Counted from the stretch's first letter, positions 9,787 through 18,958 are shown. The stretch: 64,000 nt of DNA from Bacillus sp. SLBN-46 (GCF_031453555.1 NZ_JAVIZM010000001.1:626001-690000); one strand, 5' to 3'. The notes: a model not told the origin generated them from the sequence alone. Made by a program: numbers and translations.

Positions 9787-11658
9787 ATGATGGAGAATGC
9801 ATGGCTCATACCGCTTTTCCCGCTATTATCGTTTTTGATCCTTCTTCTATTCGGTAAGCGGTTGAAGGAGGCAAGCAGTTATGTGGGGATTTTGCTCACG
9901 CTGGCGTCGCTTGTCTATTCAATCCTTGTGTTATTTGAGCGCTTTTCAGAGCCAACTTACGTCACGAAATTTGACTGGCTCACGATAGGAGATCTGCATC
10001 TAACAGCGGGCTTTGAAGTGAATCAATTAAATGCATTAATGCTGTTTATCGTATCGCTCGTAAGTTTCTTAGTACATACCTACTCCAAAGGGTACATGCA
10101 TGGAGACGAGCGGTTTCCAGTATTCTATGCCTACTTAGGATTATTTACCTTTGCAATGCTTGGGCTGGTTCTTTCACCAAACCTGTTGCAAACCTATATT
10201 TTCTGGGAGCTTGTCGGTGTCGGTTCGTTCCTATTAATCGGTTTTTATTTTTACAAAGAAGAAGCGAAGGCCGCTGCGAAAAAGGCGTTCATCATGACCC
10301 GTATCGGGGATGTGGGCCTCTTCATCGGGATGTCTCTTCTATTCTGGGAAACAAAAAGCTTTGAATATAGTGATATTTTTGCCGCTGTTGAAGCTGGGAA
10401 GATTTCACCGACAATGATTACGTTAACTGCGATCCTTATTTTCATCGGAGCAGTCGGTAAATCAGGTCAGTTCCCGCTTCACACTTGGCTTCCAGATGCG
10501 ATGGAAGGTCCGACACCTGTATCGGCCCTCATCCACGCAGCGACCATGGTTGCCGCAGGGGTATACTTAGTGGCAGCACTATTCCCACTGTTCTTAGCAA
10601 GCCAAACAGCACTACTTACCATCGCGGTAATTGGTGCATTTACAGCAATCTTTGCAGCGAGCATCGGTCTGGTGCAAACGGACATTAAGCGTGTATTAGC
10701 GTACTCAACGGTTTCACAGCTTGGGTACATGATGCTTGCCCTAGGGTCTGCCGGCTATGTGGCGGGTGTGTTCCACTTAATGACTCACGCATTCTTCAAG
10801 GCGTTACTATTCCTTGCAGCAGGTTCTGTCATTCACGCGGTTCACACACAAAACATTGAAGAAATGGGCGGGCTTTGGAAAAAGCTGAAGCTGACCGGAC
10901 CGCTTTTCTTAATCGGAACACTTGCGATCAGCGGTGTGCCGTTATTTTCCGGATTCTTCTCCAAGGATGAAATCTTAGTCGCTGCATGGGAAGGCGGGCA
11001 TCCAGTCCTTTTCTTGCTAGCATTAATCGCAGCCTTTATGACTGCATTCTACATGTTCCGCTTATTCTTCCTAGTATTCACTGGTGAAGCACGTGGCGAT
11101 CAAAAACATGTACACGAATCACCGTCCAACATGACATTCCCGATGATTCTTCTCGGTGTCTTGGCAGTGGTCGCTGGTTATGTCAACACTCCATGGTTCG
11201 GTACGTTCCTTGGCGATTGGTTAGTGGATGGCAATGAAGCACTTGCACATCACGGCCATGTCGAAGGTCCAGTCTGGATTATGATTGCAGCAACACTCGT
11301 TTCTTTAGCAGGAATTTTCCTTGCTTATATGATGTACTACAAGCGTTCACTAGCCCGCAACTGGTTGAGCGGTACAGGTGACACGCTGCACACGATTCTT
11401 TTCAACAAATATTACGTTGACGAGTTCTATCAATTGACTGTCGTAGCCGCTACAAAAGCAATCAGCTACTTCCTACGCTTCATCGATGTTTTCCTTGTAG
11501 AAGGGCTCGTGAAGGGCGTAGTCGGAATCGTCCAAGGACTTGGTCAAACAGGTTCGAAGATGCAGACCGGACAGGTTCAAACCTATGGCGCAGTGGCCTT
11601 CATCGGTCTCGCAGTATTAGCCGTCATCTTTGCATTAACAGGGGGGTACCTACGATGA
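9787..11658 (+). CDS. nuoL: NADH-quinone oxidoreductase subunit L
   Basis: NuoL is the distal antiporter-like proton pump (about 623 residues). Recognisable stretches are FWELVGVGSFLLIGFY, GKSGQFPLHTWLPDAMEGPTPVSALIH with the conserved Lys and His, and FSGFFSKDEI. The C-terminal part carries the lateral helix region. I placed the start at the ATG at 9787, nine bases after AAAGGGG; an ATG at 9790 and a GTG at 9781 are alternatives. The stop overlaps nuoM by four bases. Confidence 0.95.
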   Translation: MMENAWLIPLFPLLSFLILLLFGKRLKEASSYVGILLTLASLVYSILVLFERFSEPTYVTKFDWLTIGDLHLTAGFEVNQLNALMLFIVSLVSFLVHTYSKGYMHGDERFPVFYAYLGLFTFAMLGLVLSPNLLQTYIFWELVGVGSFLLIGFYFYKEEAKAAAKKAFIMTRIGDVGLFIGMSLLFWETKSFEYSDIFAAVEAGKISPTMITLTAILIFIGAVGKSGQFPLHTWLPDAMEGPTPVSALIHAATMVAAGVYLVAALFPLFLASQTALLTIAVIGAFTAIFAASIGLVQTDIKRVLAYSTVSQLGYMMLALGSAGYVAGVFHLMTHAFFKALLFLAAGSVIHAVHTQNIEEMGGLWKKLKLTGPLFLIGTLAISGVPLFSGFFSKDEILVAAWEGGHPVLFLLALIAAFMTAFYMFRLFFLVFTGEARGDQKHVHESPSNMTFPMILLGVLAVVAGYVNTPWFGTFLGDWLVDGNEALAHHGHVEGPVWIMIAATLVSLAGIFLAYMMYYKRSLARNWLSGTGDTLHTILFNKYYVDEFYQLTVVAATKAISYFLRFIDVFLVEGLVKGVVGIVQGLGQTGSKMQTGQVQTYGAVAFIGLAVLAVIFALTGGYLR

Positions 11659-13163
11659 ATTTACATGCAGTCCTTTCCGTCCTAGTATTCTCCCCTTTAC
11701 TAGGTATCGCGGTTTTGGCATTCATGCCTAAAACGCAGGAAAAATCAATTAAACTAGTCGGCTTTTTAGCGACACTGCCGGCGCTAATCCTGGCATTAGC
11801 GGCCTATCTCCATTATCAATGGGGCAAGGATTTAGCGGACTTTTCCGTATCGGTTCCATGGATTCAATTCCGCGGCATGAACGGGATTTCCGAGCCGATT
11901 TTCTCGGTTTACTACGAGCTTGGATTAAGCGGCTTCCAGCTTCTATTGGTTGTCTTAACAGCGGTTGTTGCGACACTCGCATCCATTGCTTCCATTTTTA
12001 TAAAAAAAGAATGGAAAGGTTATTTCATGCTATTCCTTCTTTTAGAAGTGGGCATGCTTGGCGTGTTTACCGCTGAAAACTTAATCCTGTTCTTCATCTT
12101 CTTCGAAGTAACACTGATTCCGACCTTCTTCTTAATCGGAAAATGGGGTTATTTTGAAAAAGAAAAAGCAGCTTACAGCTTCTTGATTTATAACGGTTTA
12201 GGATCAGCAGTCCTGTTGATCGTGATTATGATACTGTTTGCAAAAACAGGAACATCGAATATTGAATTATTAACACAAATGATGGCCGATCCAAATACAC
12301 CGGTAACGGGTGATTTGAAGCTTGGCTTACTGATTGCGCTTTTAGTAGCGTTTGGTGTAAAATTACCGATTTTCCCATTGCACAGCTGGATGCTGAAGGT
12401 ACACGTTCAGGCACCGCCATCAGTCGTTATGATTCACTCTGGTATTCTGTTAAAGATTGGTGCGTACGGATTAATCCGTTTTGGAATGGGTATTTTTCCG
12501 AAGCAGTTTGAGACGCTTGCGACCATCATTGCTGTACTTGGAGTGATCAATCTACTCTACGGGGCGTTTCTAGCGTTCATTCAAACAGACTTTAAAATGG
12601 TTTTGGCGTATTCATCCATTTCCCACATGGGAATCGTGTTAATTGGCCTTGCTGCGATGAATGAGGCAGGGGTTCAGGGAGCGATTTTCCAAGTGATTTC
12701 ACACGGATTGATTTCCGCGCTCTTGTTCTTCTTAGTGGGTGTCTTGTACGAACGTACGGATACATCATTAATGGAAAATCTGGGCGGAATGGCGAAGGGG
12801 ATGCCGATTGCCGCAGGCTTCTTGCTTGCCGGTGCGATGGCATCACTCGGACTGCCGGGTATGTCTGGGTTTGTCAGCGAATTTATGGCGTTCTTAGGTC
12901 TTTTCAAAGAAATGCCGTGGATTGCAGCAGTTGGTACCATTGGTATTATCATGACGGCAGCCTACTTACTGCGTGCGGTTCTAGGTATGACGTACGGCAA
13001 GTCACACCGTGAATTTACTGGTGTGGTTGATTTAAAAGGCGTGGAATTTATTCCAGTCCTTGTACTTACATTATTAATCGTATTAATTGGTGTGTATCCA
13101 AGTGTTCTAAGCTCTCCGCTGCAAACTACACTTGAAACAATCATGCTAGGGTTAGGAGGGTGA
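11655..13163 (+). CDS. nuoM: NADH-quinone oxidoreductase subunit M
   Basis: NuoM is the second antiporter-like proton-pumping subunit (502 residues, about 14 helices). It contains FFEVTLIPTFFLIGKWG, KLPIFPLHSWMLKVHVQAPPS and YSSISHMGIV, all typical of the family. It overlaps nuoL by four bases and is followed by nuoN after six bases. Confidence 0.96.
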   Translation: MNLHAVLSVLVFSPLLGIAVLAFMPKTQEKSIKLVGFLATLPALILALAAYLHYQWGKDLADFSVSVPWIQFRGMNGISEPIFSVYYELGLSGFQLLLVVLTAVVATLASIASIFIKKEWKGYFMLFLLLEVGMLGVFTAENLILFFIFFEVTLIPTFFLIGKWGYFEKEKAAYSFLIYNGLGSAVLLIVIMILFAKTGTSNIELLTQMMADPNTPVTGDLKLGLLIALLVAFGVKLPIFPLHSWMLKVHVQAPPSVVMIHSGILLKIGAYGLIRFGMGIFPKQFETLATIIAVLGVINLLYGAFLAFIQTDFKMVLAYSSISHMGIVLIGLAAMNEAGVQGAIFQVISHGLISALLFFLVGVLYERTDTSLMENLGGMAKGMPIAAGFLLAGAMASLGLPGMSGFVSEFMAFLGLFKEMPWIAAVGTIGIIMTAAYLLRAVLGMTYGKSHREFTGVVDLKGVEFIPVLVLTLLIVLIGVYPSVLSSPLQTTLETIMLGLGG

Positions 13164-13169
13164 TGAAGG

Positions 13170-14657
13170 ATGGATTTTGACTCATTGAAATCATTTGAAT
13201 GGAGTGTCATGACACCGGAGTTCATCATCCTTGGTGTGTCAGCACTATTAACATTGCTCGATTTATTTATGCCGAAAAAACAAGACAGACGTGTGCTTGG
13301 CTGGATCGCGATTCTTGGGGTTTTCGCAGCAATCGTGTCTGTTGCCGGCTTGTTGAACACAGATGTCACTTCAATTTTAGAAGACAGCTTTACACTGGAT
13401 GGCTTTGGCAAGGCCTTTAAACTATTGCTTCTTGTCGGATCAGGGCTGGTGCTATTTTTAGCTGTCAGCTATGAGAAAAAGGATGGAGTGGAAGACAGTC
13501 ACGGTGAGTTTTACTACCTGTTCTTAGCAGCGTTGCTCGGTGCGATGATTATGACTTCCAGCGGTGATTTAATCACTCTTTTCATCGGATTAGAATTATT
13601 AACGGTTTCTTCTTATATTTTAGCGGGTATTCGCAAACACCATGTTGAATCCAACGAATCTGCGATGAAATACGTCATCAACGGCGGAATTTCTACAGCG
13701 ATTACGTTATTCGGAATGAGTTATGTGTACGGGTTAACCGGTACCACGAACCTTTTCAAGATCGCGCAAACTCTTGCAGGGATTGGTGATGCGCAACAGA
13801 CCTACTTACTTGGTCTTGCTTTCTTAATGATTTTTGTTGGTTTATCCTTTAAGCTCGCGGCAGCTCCGTTCCATATGTGGGCACCTGACGTGTACCAAGG
13901 AGCGCCAACACCTGTTACTGCTTTCTTAAGCGTAGTTTCTAAAACAGCAGGCTTTGTCATCGTCATTCGTATCCTTATTGCTGTGTTTTACAATGCAGCA
14001 CCAGAGGGTGGAGCCGGTGGTGAAACCATTCTGTTCAAGATGCATGACTACTTAGCAGTGATCGCAGCGGTAACAATGGTTGTCGGTAACGTGGTAGCTT
14101 TGAAGCAGTCGGATATTAAGAGAATGTTCGCATATTCCAGTATCGCCCATGCAGGGTATGTGCTAGTGGCTATAACAACTATGAGTGCGAACTTAGTATT
14201 CTCGATCTGGTTCTACTTGCTTGCTTACATGTTGATGAACCTTGGTGCCTTTGCAATCATTCAAGTGGTGACGGAAAAATCAGGCTCAACAAAGATTGCT
14301 GATTTTGCTGGCCTTTACCGCCGTTCGCCGGTTCTTGCGGTGTTAATGGGAATTTTACTCGTTTCCTTAGCAGGCTTTCCGGGTACAGCAGGTTTTATTG
14401 GAAAATTAAACATCTTTGTCGGGGCGTTTTTCGGCACTCCGCATTATGTCCTAGCATCGATCATGATTGCGACAACGGTTGTTTCTTATTTCTACTATTT
14501 TGGCGTCATGACGCAGATGTTCTTCCGTCCGGCTAAGGACGAAAGCAAGCTACGTGTGCCATTTGGAATTGTGGTTGTCCTGCTGGTTGCGGTTGTCGGC
14601 TCCGTCTTGTTCGGAGTAGCGCCAAACCTGGCACTCGACTTCTTGAACAATATGTAA
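13170..14657 (+). CDS. nuoN: NADH-quinone oxidoreductase subunit N
   Basis: NuoN is the third antiporter-like subunit (495 residues). LFIGLELLTVSSYILAG, KLAAAPFHMWAPDVYQGAPTPVTAF and YSSIAHAGYVL are its family signatures. It is the last gene of the operon; no nuoE, nuoF or nuoG gene occurs anywhere in the window, so the complex encoded here has eleven subunits. Confidence 0.96.
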   Translation: MDFDSLKSFEWSVMTPEFIILGVSALLTLLDLFMPKKQDRRVLGWIAILGVFAAIVSVAGLLNTDVTSILEDSFTLDGFGKAFKLLLLVGSGLVLFLAVSYEKKDGVEDSHGEFYYLFLAALLGAMIMTSSGDLITLFIGLELLTVSSYILAGIRKHHVESNESAMKYVINGGISTAITLFGMSYVYGLTGTTNLFKIAQTLAGIGDAQQTYLLGLAFLMIFVGLSFKLAAAPFHMWAPDVYQGAPTPVTAFLSVVSKTAGFVIVIRILIAVFYNAAPEGGAGGETILFKMHDYLAVIAAVTMVVGNVVALKQSDIKRMFAYSSIAHAGYVLVAITTMSANLVFSIWFYLLAYMLMNLGAFAIIQVVTEKSGSTKIADFAGLYRRSPVLAVLMGILLVSLAGFPGTAGFIGKLNIFVGAFFGTPHYVLASIMIATTVVSYFYYFGVMTQMFFRPAKDESKLRVPFGIVVVLLVAVVGSVLFGVAPNLALDFLNNM

Positions 14658-14690
14658 GGTTTTTGGTTTTTGGGGGAAATAGATTGACCG

Positions 14691-14774
14691 GCAGGCTGCC
14701 TTGGGGAAGGCAGCCTGCTCAAATAAAGGGGTTATATATCAAAAAGAAGAGGTTGGGGAACCTCTTCTTTTTTT
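14691..14774 (+). terminator. Double hairpin ending the nuo operon
   Basis: A perfect stem (GCAGGCTGCCTT, loop GGGG, 14691-14719) without a T run is followed by a second one (AGAAGAGGTT, loop GGGG, 14743-14768) that ends in seven T. The second hairpin is the likely terminator; read from the other side it could also serve the minus-strand gene that ends at 14802. Confidence 0.85.
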
Positions 14775-14801
14775 ATGGTTGCCACTATTCATTTTTTCGT
14801 T

Positions 14802-14972
14802 TTAATCTTCCATCTTTTCCTTCACATCGCCGTAGCCTTCTTGTACTTTTCCTTTGACCTTATCCATTTTGCCGTCTACTTCGGTTGAGCGATCGTCGGT
14901 TAATTTGCCCCACTGTTCTTTTGCCTCGCCTTTGGCCTGTTCCAAATTTCCTTTTACTTGATCCTTATTCAT
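14802..14972 (-). CDS. CsbD-like stress protein
   Basis: This is a small hydrophilic protein of 56 residues from the ATG at 14972, which has AGGAGG just upstream. The sequence MNKDQVKGNLEQAKGEAKEQ and the later DKVKGKVQEGYGDVKEKMED match the CsbD family, soluble general stress proteins of unknown mechanism. In B. subtilis csbD is controlled by sigma-B, and a sigma-B-like site lies about 36 bases upstream here. The frame is open upstream of the chosen start, but that part has no family resemblance. Confidence 0.9.
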   Translation of the reverse strand: MNKDQVKGNLEQAKGEAKEQWGKLTDDRSTEVDGKMDKVKGKVQEGYGDVKEKMED

Positions 14973-15007
14973 TGTATCGTCCTCCTTGTTTTTAGTTAGT
15001 ATTTTAA

Positions 15008-15033
15008 ATACCAATATTGGTATGGTATTAAAC
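15008..15033 (-). promoter_or_regulatory. Sigma-B-like promoter of the CsbD-like gene
   Basis: Read on the minus strand: GTTTAA, 14-base spacer, TGGTAT. The -35 box is perfect for sigma-B and the -10 box matches five of six bases. Confidence 0.65.
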
Positions 15034-15063
15034 ATGTTTTTTTACAGCTAATAGCCTTTTAGG

Positions 15064-15372
15064 TTACAGGTTGTCAGGCTCGTCCTTCTTTTCACCATCG
15101 CTGATACCATTATCCTGGTCGACACCATCGCCAACACCGTCTTCCTTCAATTCTTTCTCAATGTCCTCTTTGGCTTCTTTTAAATTATCCTTTGCATCCT
15201 TGAAGGAGGTATCGGCTTCCTTCTTAGTATCTTTATCGATGGCGTCCTTTTGCTCGCCATCACTGATGCCATTATCTTGATCGACGCCGTCGCCACAGCC
15301 GGCTAAGCCGCCAAATGTGAACAAAACCGCTAAACCACCCGCTAATAATTTTCTTCGCCTATTGGTAATCAT
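15064..15372 (-). CDS. Small lipoprotein with a duplicated acidic motif
   Basis: This 102-residue protein starts at the ATG at 15372, with AGGAGG upstream. It has a signal peptide with lipobox LAGC, so it should be anchored to the outer face of the membrane. The mature part is Lys/Asp/Glu-rich and helical. The motif GVDQDNGISDGE occurs twice, directly after the lipid-bearing Cys and again near the C-terminus, flanking a charged helix. I do not recognise the family. The motif has the look of a metal- or wall-binding loop, but that is a guess. A sigma-B-like site lies upstream. Confidence 0.75.
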   Translation of the reverse strand: MITNRRRKLLAGGLAVLFTFGGLAGCGDGVDQDNGISDGEQKDAIDKDTKKEADTSFKDAKDNLKEAKEDIEKELKEDGVGDGVDQDNGISDGEKKDEPDNL

Positions 15373-15420
15373 ATAAGTCTCCTCCTTGTAATTTGTGTGT
15401 TTCGTTGTGTTGGTGACTAT

Positions 15421-15446
15421 ATTCCCGGCGAAAACAAATTCAAAAC
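15421..15446 (-). promoter_or_regulatory. Possible sigma-B-like promoter of the lipoprotein gene
   Basis: On the minus strand: GTTTTG, 14-base spacer, GGGAAT, about 50 bases before the start. It matches each half at four to five of six positions, so it is weaker than its neighbours. Confidence 0.4.
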
Positions 15447-15516
15447 CTTTCTTTTTTGAAAAAATTTTCCCTTCATTAAATGCATTTTTACAAAAAGTTA
15501 GTTTGCTAGATTGTTG

Positions 15517-15541
15517 GTTTGAATGAAGAGAGACGGGGTAA
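15517..15541 (+). promoter_or_regulatory. Sigma-B-like promoter of the TM-helix-repeat protein gene
   Basis: GTTTGA, 13-base spacer, GGGTAA, about 50 bases before the ATG at 15593. Ten of twelve box positions match GTTTAA/GGGTAT. Confidence 0.55.
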
Positions 15542-15592
15542 TACAGAGAGCAGAACAAGATTCGAGTTTGATACGAAAAGGAGAGAGGTTAT

Positions 15593-17089
15593 ATGAACGC
15601 AAATGAAATGATGATGGGCTGGTCCTCATACTTTCAGGACATTCCCAATCTAATCATGGCATTACTCGTGCTATTAGTGGGTTGGCTGATCGCCAAGTGG
15701 ATTGGCCGAGGCGTAGAAGCGGCCTTAAGAAAGACCAGCTTTGACGATAAGCTATTCTCAAAGTTTGGTAAGCGAAAATACTCATCAGAAACGATAATCG
15801 GAAAAATAGTTTACTATCTTTTATTAGTAGTAGTTTGGACGATCTTCTTCAATATGTTGAGCTTAAGCTTTATTGCCACACCATTCGTTCAAATGCTTTC
15901 GACCATTACGGCGGCAATTCCTAATCTATTAAAAGCAGCACTTATCTTACTGTTTGCCTGGGTGGTCGCGTTCTTGCTGTCCAATCTTTTCACAAAAGCA
16001 GCTGCCCGATTCCATTTAGAAAATCATTTAGTGAAACGGAAGCTGGCAAAAGGTGAAATTGATGCGATGAATAAAGTGAACAGCATCTCGAAGGTGATTT
16101 TCTACTTAGTACTTCTCTTATTTTTACCAGGAGTATTAGGCGCACTGCATATGGAAGGCATCTCAAAGCCTTTTGCACAAACCTTATCTGTGTTACTCGC
16201 GTTTATTCCGAAATTATTTGCAGCCGCATTGATTGTCTTCATTGGCTGGTTGATTGCCAAAATCGTTCGTGATGTGTTAACGAACCTATTAACGAACGTA
16301 GGGCTGGAAAAAGTAAGTCAGCGTTTAGGCTTCGATCAATCCGTAGATGGACGAGCGAGCCTTGCAAATATAATTGGAAATATCGCGTTTATCTTAATCT
16401 TACTTCCAACGATTATTACGGCTTTAGAAAAATTAGATTTGAAGGGCGTTTCGGAACCAGCAATCAGCATGCTTCGTGCGGTACTGTCGATGATTCCAAA
16501 CATCGCTGTGGCCGTGTTGTTGATTTTAGCAGGAATTTGGCTTGGAAAAATGGTGGAGAAAATCGTCACCCAAATGCTGTGGCGCGTAAGGTTTGATAGT
16601 CTATTTCATAGAATGGGCGTCGGCTCATTAACTCCGGATGCTTCGAAAACAACTCTGTCACAGTTGGTTGGGTTGCTGGCAAAAGTCGTAGTGGTTCTGT
16701 TATTCACGGTGGAAGCCTTGCAAATTGTCCATCTAAACTTCTTAGTGACACTCGCGACCGGCGTCATTGCATATTTACCAATGCTGTTTGCGGCCCTTGT
16801 CATCCTGGGGATTGGTTTATATGTGGGGCACTTGGTGGAACGAATCTTACAGAATGTGCTGAAACAAACCTACTCTCGCACACTAGCGGCGGTAGCGAAA
16901 TACGCTGTGTTTGCGATTACCATCTTTATGGCACTAGATCAACTCGGTGTCGCACATAGCATTGTCAATGCTGCCTTCATCCTTGTCCTTGGTGGACTGG
17001 CCCTCGCCTTTGGACTAGCCTTCGGAATCGGAGGAAAAGATTTCGCAGCCAAATATCTACGCAAACTAGACCAAAAACTCGAGGAGTAA
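15593..17089 (+). CDS. Membrane protein with repeated conserved TM helices (mechanosensitive-channel-like)
   Basis: This is a 498-residue integral membrane protein built from repeated units of the type ALLVLLVGWLIAKWIGRGVEAALRK, AALILLFAWVVAFLLSNLF, AALIVFIGWLIAKIVRDVLTNLL, AVLLILAGIWLGKMVEKIV and ALVILGIGLYVGHLVERIL. These resemble the conserved TM helix found in some small-conductance mechanosensitive channels and in CmpX-like proteins. It ends in a Gly-rich helix (GGLALAFGLAFGIGGKDFAAKYL) like the MscS pore helix. A role in osmotic stress is inferred. AAAGGAGAG precedes the ATG, and a sigma-B-like promoter lies upstream. Confidence 0.8.
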   Translation: MNANEMMMGWSSYFQDIPNLIMALLVLLVGWLIAKWIGRGVEAALRKTSFDDKLFSKFGKRKYSSETIIGKIVYYLLLVVVWTIFFNMLSLSFIATPFVQMLSTITAAIPNLLKAALILLFAWVVAFLLSNLFTKAAARFHLENHLVKRKLAKGEIDAMNKVNSISKVIFYLVLLLFLPGVLGALHMEGISKPFAQTLSVLLAFIPKLFAAALIVFIGWLIAKIVRDVLTNLLTNVGLEKVSQRLGFDQSVDGRASLANIIGNIAFILILLPTIITALEKLDLKGVSEPAISMLRAVLSMIPNIAVAVLLILAGIWLGKMVEKIVTQMLWRVRFDSLFHRMGVGSLTPDASKTTLSQLVGLLAKVVVVLLFTVEALQIVHLNFLVTLATGVIAYLPMLFAALVILGIGLYVGHLVERILQNVLKQTYSRTLAAVAKYAVFAITIFMALDQLGVAHSIVNAAFILVLGGLALAFGLAFGIGGKDFAAKYLRKLDQKLEE

Positions 17090-17094
17090 AACTT

Positions 17095-17138
17095 GGGGTC
17101 AGTCCCCCACTGCTTTACAGCAGTGGGGGACTGACCCC
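17095..17138. repeat. 44-bp perfect palindrome (first of three copies)
   Basis: A perfect 20-base stem beginning GGGGTCAGTCCCCCACTGCT closes on a TTAC loop. It lies six bases after the stop at 17089 and could end that transcript, although no T run follows. Close relatives lie at 19680 and 57417. Confidence 0.9.
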
Positions 17139-17161
17139 ATCTCTGTAAGGTGGGATAATTT

Positions 17162-18448
17162 ATGATAATGAAGTTGGTATCTGTTGCTTTGTTGATTGCT
17201 TTGACCGGGTTCTTTGTGGCGATTGAATTTGCGATTGTGAAGGTTCGGCCTTCGAGAATAGAGCAATTGCTGGGAGACGGAAAGAAGGGAGCGGCTGCCG
17301 CCAAAAGGGTGGTATCCCATTTGGATGAGTATTTATCGGCCTGTCAGTTGGGGATTACGGTAACTGCATTAGGATTGGGGTGGCTTGGGGAACCAACGGT
17401 AGAAAAGCTGCTGCACCCGTTGATGGAAGCCCTCCACTTGAATGAATCTCTTACCCATATTTTATCGATAGGAATCGCCTTTGCTCTCGTCACCTTCTTG
17501 CATGTGGTCGCAGGAGAATTGGCGCCAAAGACGGCGGCAATCCAGAAAGCGGAGACGATTACGCTGCTGTTTGCTACACCAATAATCTGGTTTTACAAGC
17601 TCATGTATCCGTTTATTTGGGTATTGAATAGTTCGGCACGCATGCTTACAAGAATGGTAGGATTGAAGCCGGTTTCGGAGCATGAGTTAGCACATTCGGA
17701 GGAAGAACTTAGGATTCTTTTATCCGAAAGCTTTAAAAGTGGGGAAATCAACGAGAACGAGTGGACCTATGTGAACAATATTTTTGAATTTGATGAGCGG
17801 ACAGCTAAGGAAATTATGGTTCCGCGGACCGAGATGTCCTGCTTGTCTGTCGACGATAGTCTCCAAAAAGTAATCAAAACAGTAAGGGCGGATAAATATA
17901 CTCGTTTTCCAGTCATGAATGGGGACAAAGATCATATTATCGGCGTATTGAATGTGAAAATGTTTTTAACCTCTTCGATATTGAAGAAGGAAAAGGATTG
18001 GACGCTATCATCCTATATCCAGCCGGTTATCCGGGCGATTGAGACGATTCCAATTCATGATTTGCTGGTGAAGATGCAAACAGAACATGCGCATATGGCG
18101 ATTTTGATGGATGAATATGGAGGAACCTCTGGGTTAGTGACGGTCGAGGATATCCTGGAGGAAATTGTCGGTGAGGTAAGAGATGAATTTGACGCCGAAG
18201 AAGTCGCGGCGGTAAGAGAATTTCCGGGAAATAATTTTGTGGTAGATGCAAAAGTAGGGATTAGTGAGGTGAATGATTTACTCAGTACAGATTTATCGGA
18301 AGATGGCGTCGATACAATCGGCGGATGGTTTCTACAACAAAATGGTGATGTTGAGTTGGGAGCCGCTGTAGAAGCTGAGGGCTATGAGTTCTCCGTGGAA
18401 GAGGTCGATGGGTATCATATTTTGTATCTAAGAATTGAGAGACGTTGA
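17162..18448 (+). CDS. CNNM/HlyC-CorC family membrane protein with CBS domains
   Basis: This 428-residue protein has an N-terminal DUF21/CNNM membrane domain (about residues 1-180, with [20 protein letters not shown] and [15 protein letters not shown]), then a pair of CBS domains ([18 protein letters not shown] and later [42 protein letters not shown]), and a C-terminal CorC/HlyC domain ([12 protein letters not shown]). Family members include magnesium exporters such as MpfA (YhdP) of B. subtilis; export of Mg or another divalent cation is inferred. A second ATG two codons in is possible. A strong terminator follows. Confidence 0.9.
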   Translation: MIMKLVSVALLIALTGFFVAIEFAIVKVRPSRIEQLLGDGKKGAAAAKRVVSHLDEYLSACQLGITVTALGLGWLGEPTVEKLLHPLMEALHLNESLTHILSIGIAFALVTFLHVVAGELAPKTAAIQKAETITLLFATPIIWFYKLMYPFIWVLNSSARMLTRMVGLKPVSEHELAHSEEELRILLSESFKSGEINENEWTYVNNIFEFDERTAKEIMVPRTEMSCLSVDDSLQKVIKTVRADKYTRFPVMNGDKDHIIGVLNVKMFLTSSILKKEKDWTLSSYIQPVIRAIETIPIHDLLVKMQTEHAHMAILMDEYGGTSGLVTVEDILEEIVGEVRDEFDAEEVAAVREFPGNNFVVDAKVGISEVNDLLSTDLSEDGVDTIGGWFLQQNGDVELGAAVEAEGYEFSVEEVDGYHILYLRIERR

Positions 18449-18477
18449 AAAAGGTCCTTACCCAGGACCTTTTTTTC
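18447..18477 (+). terminator. Rho-independent terminator
   Basis: AAAAAGGTCCT and AGGACCTTTTTTT flank a TACCC loop directly at the stop of the CNNM-family gene. Confidence 0.9.
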
Positions 18478-18504
18478 AAAAGTTAAAAAAGTATAATTCT
18501 GTCC

Positions 18505-18770
18505 CACCACAGTCCTTGATCTGTGGTGTTTTTTATGGAGGAATGGGTGTAGTTTAATAGTTGGCGAGTAAAATGGGGTTATTGACGAGTAAAGTGTGAA
18601 TTTAGACGAGTAAAATAGAAAATCGACGAGTAAATCATATATTTGACGAGTAATTCATCGAAAGTGACGAGTAAGACAGGAAAACATAAAAAATAGGAAA
18701 TATTAAAGGTAATTTAAGAGGGGATCAACACATAATTTGAAAAGAAGATACTTGAGCCAGGTATACACGC
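18505..18770. repeat. Composite repeat element, copy A (hairpin, GACGAGTAAA array, tail)
   Basis: A hairpin (CACCACAG/CTGTGGTG, 18505-18528) with a T run is followed by six copies of GACGAGTAA-type motifs at 18563, 18584, 18605, 18625, 18645 and 18666, so spaced 21, 21, 20, 20 and 21 bases. A tail then shares AAGAG-GGATCAACACATAATTTG with three other copies. The promoter-like -10 of the other copies has decayed here (TAAAAA) and so has the tail terminator. The copy lies in a 510-base gap between convergent genes. From 18770 to 18958 I see nothing certain; a possible 27-codon frame at 18737-18820 is discussed in the findings. Confidence 0.85.
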
Positions 18771-18958
18771 CAGAACAAATAAAGGGCTTCTTAGAATTCG
18801 TCACACAAACAGGAAAATAACTGTGCAAACCAACGGTCAGCGATCCTCATGCCGTCGTTTTTTTGTTGTTAGGAAATTATAAAAAGGTCCGAGTGTGGTA
18901 CCTGAACTAGTTGTCCGAATCTAGCTCCAACGCATAGCCCCTCCGCCTTTTGTCCCGT

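Noticed and set aside
18563..18675. Regular short repeats as a CRISPR array
   Set aside because: The core is only about ten bases, the spacers are of similar AT-rich type, and no cas genes are nearby.
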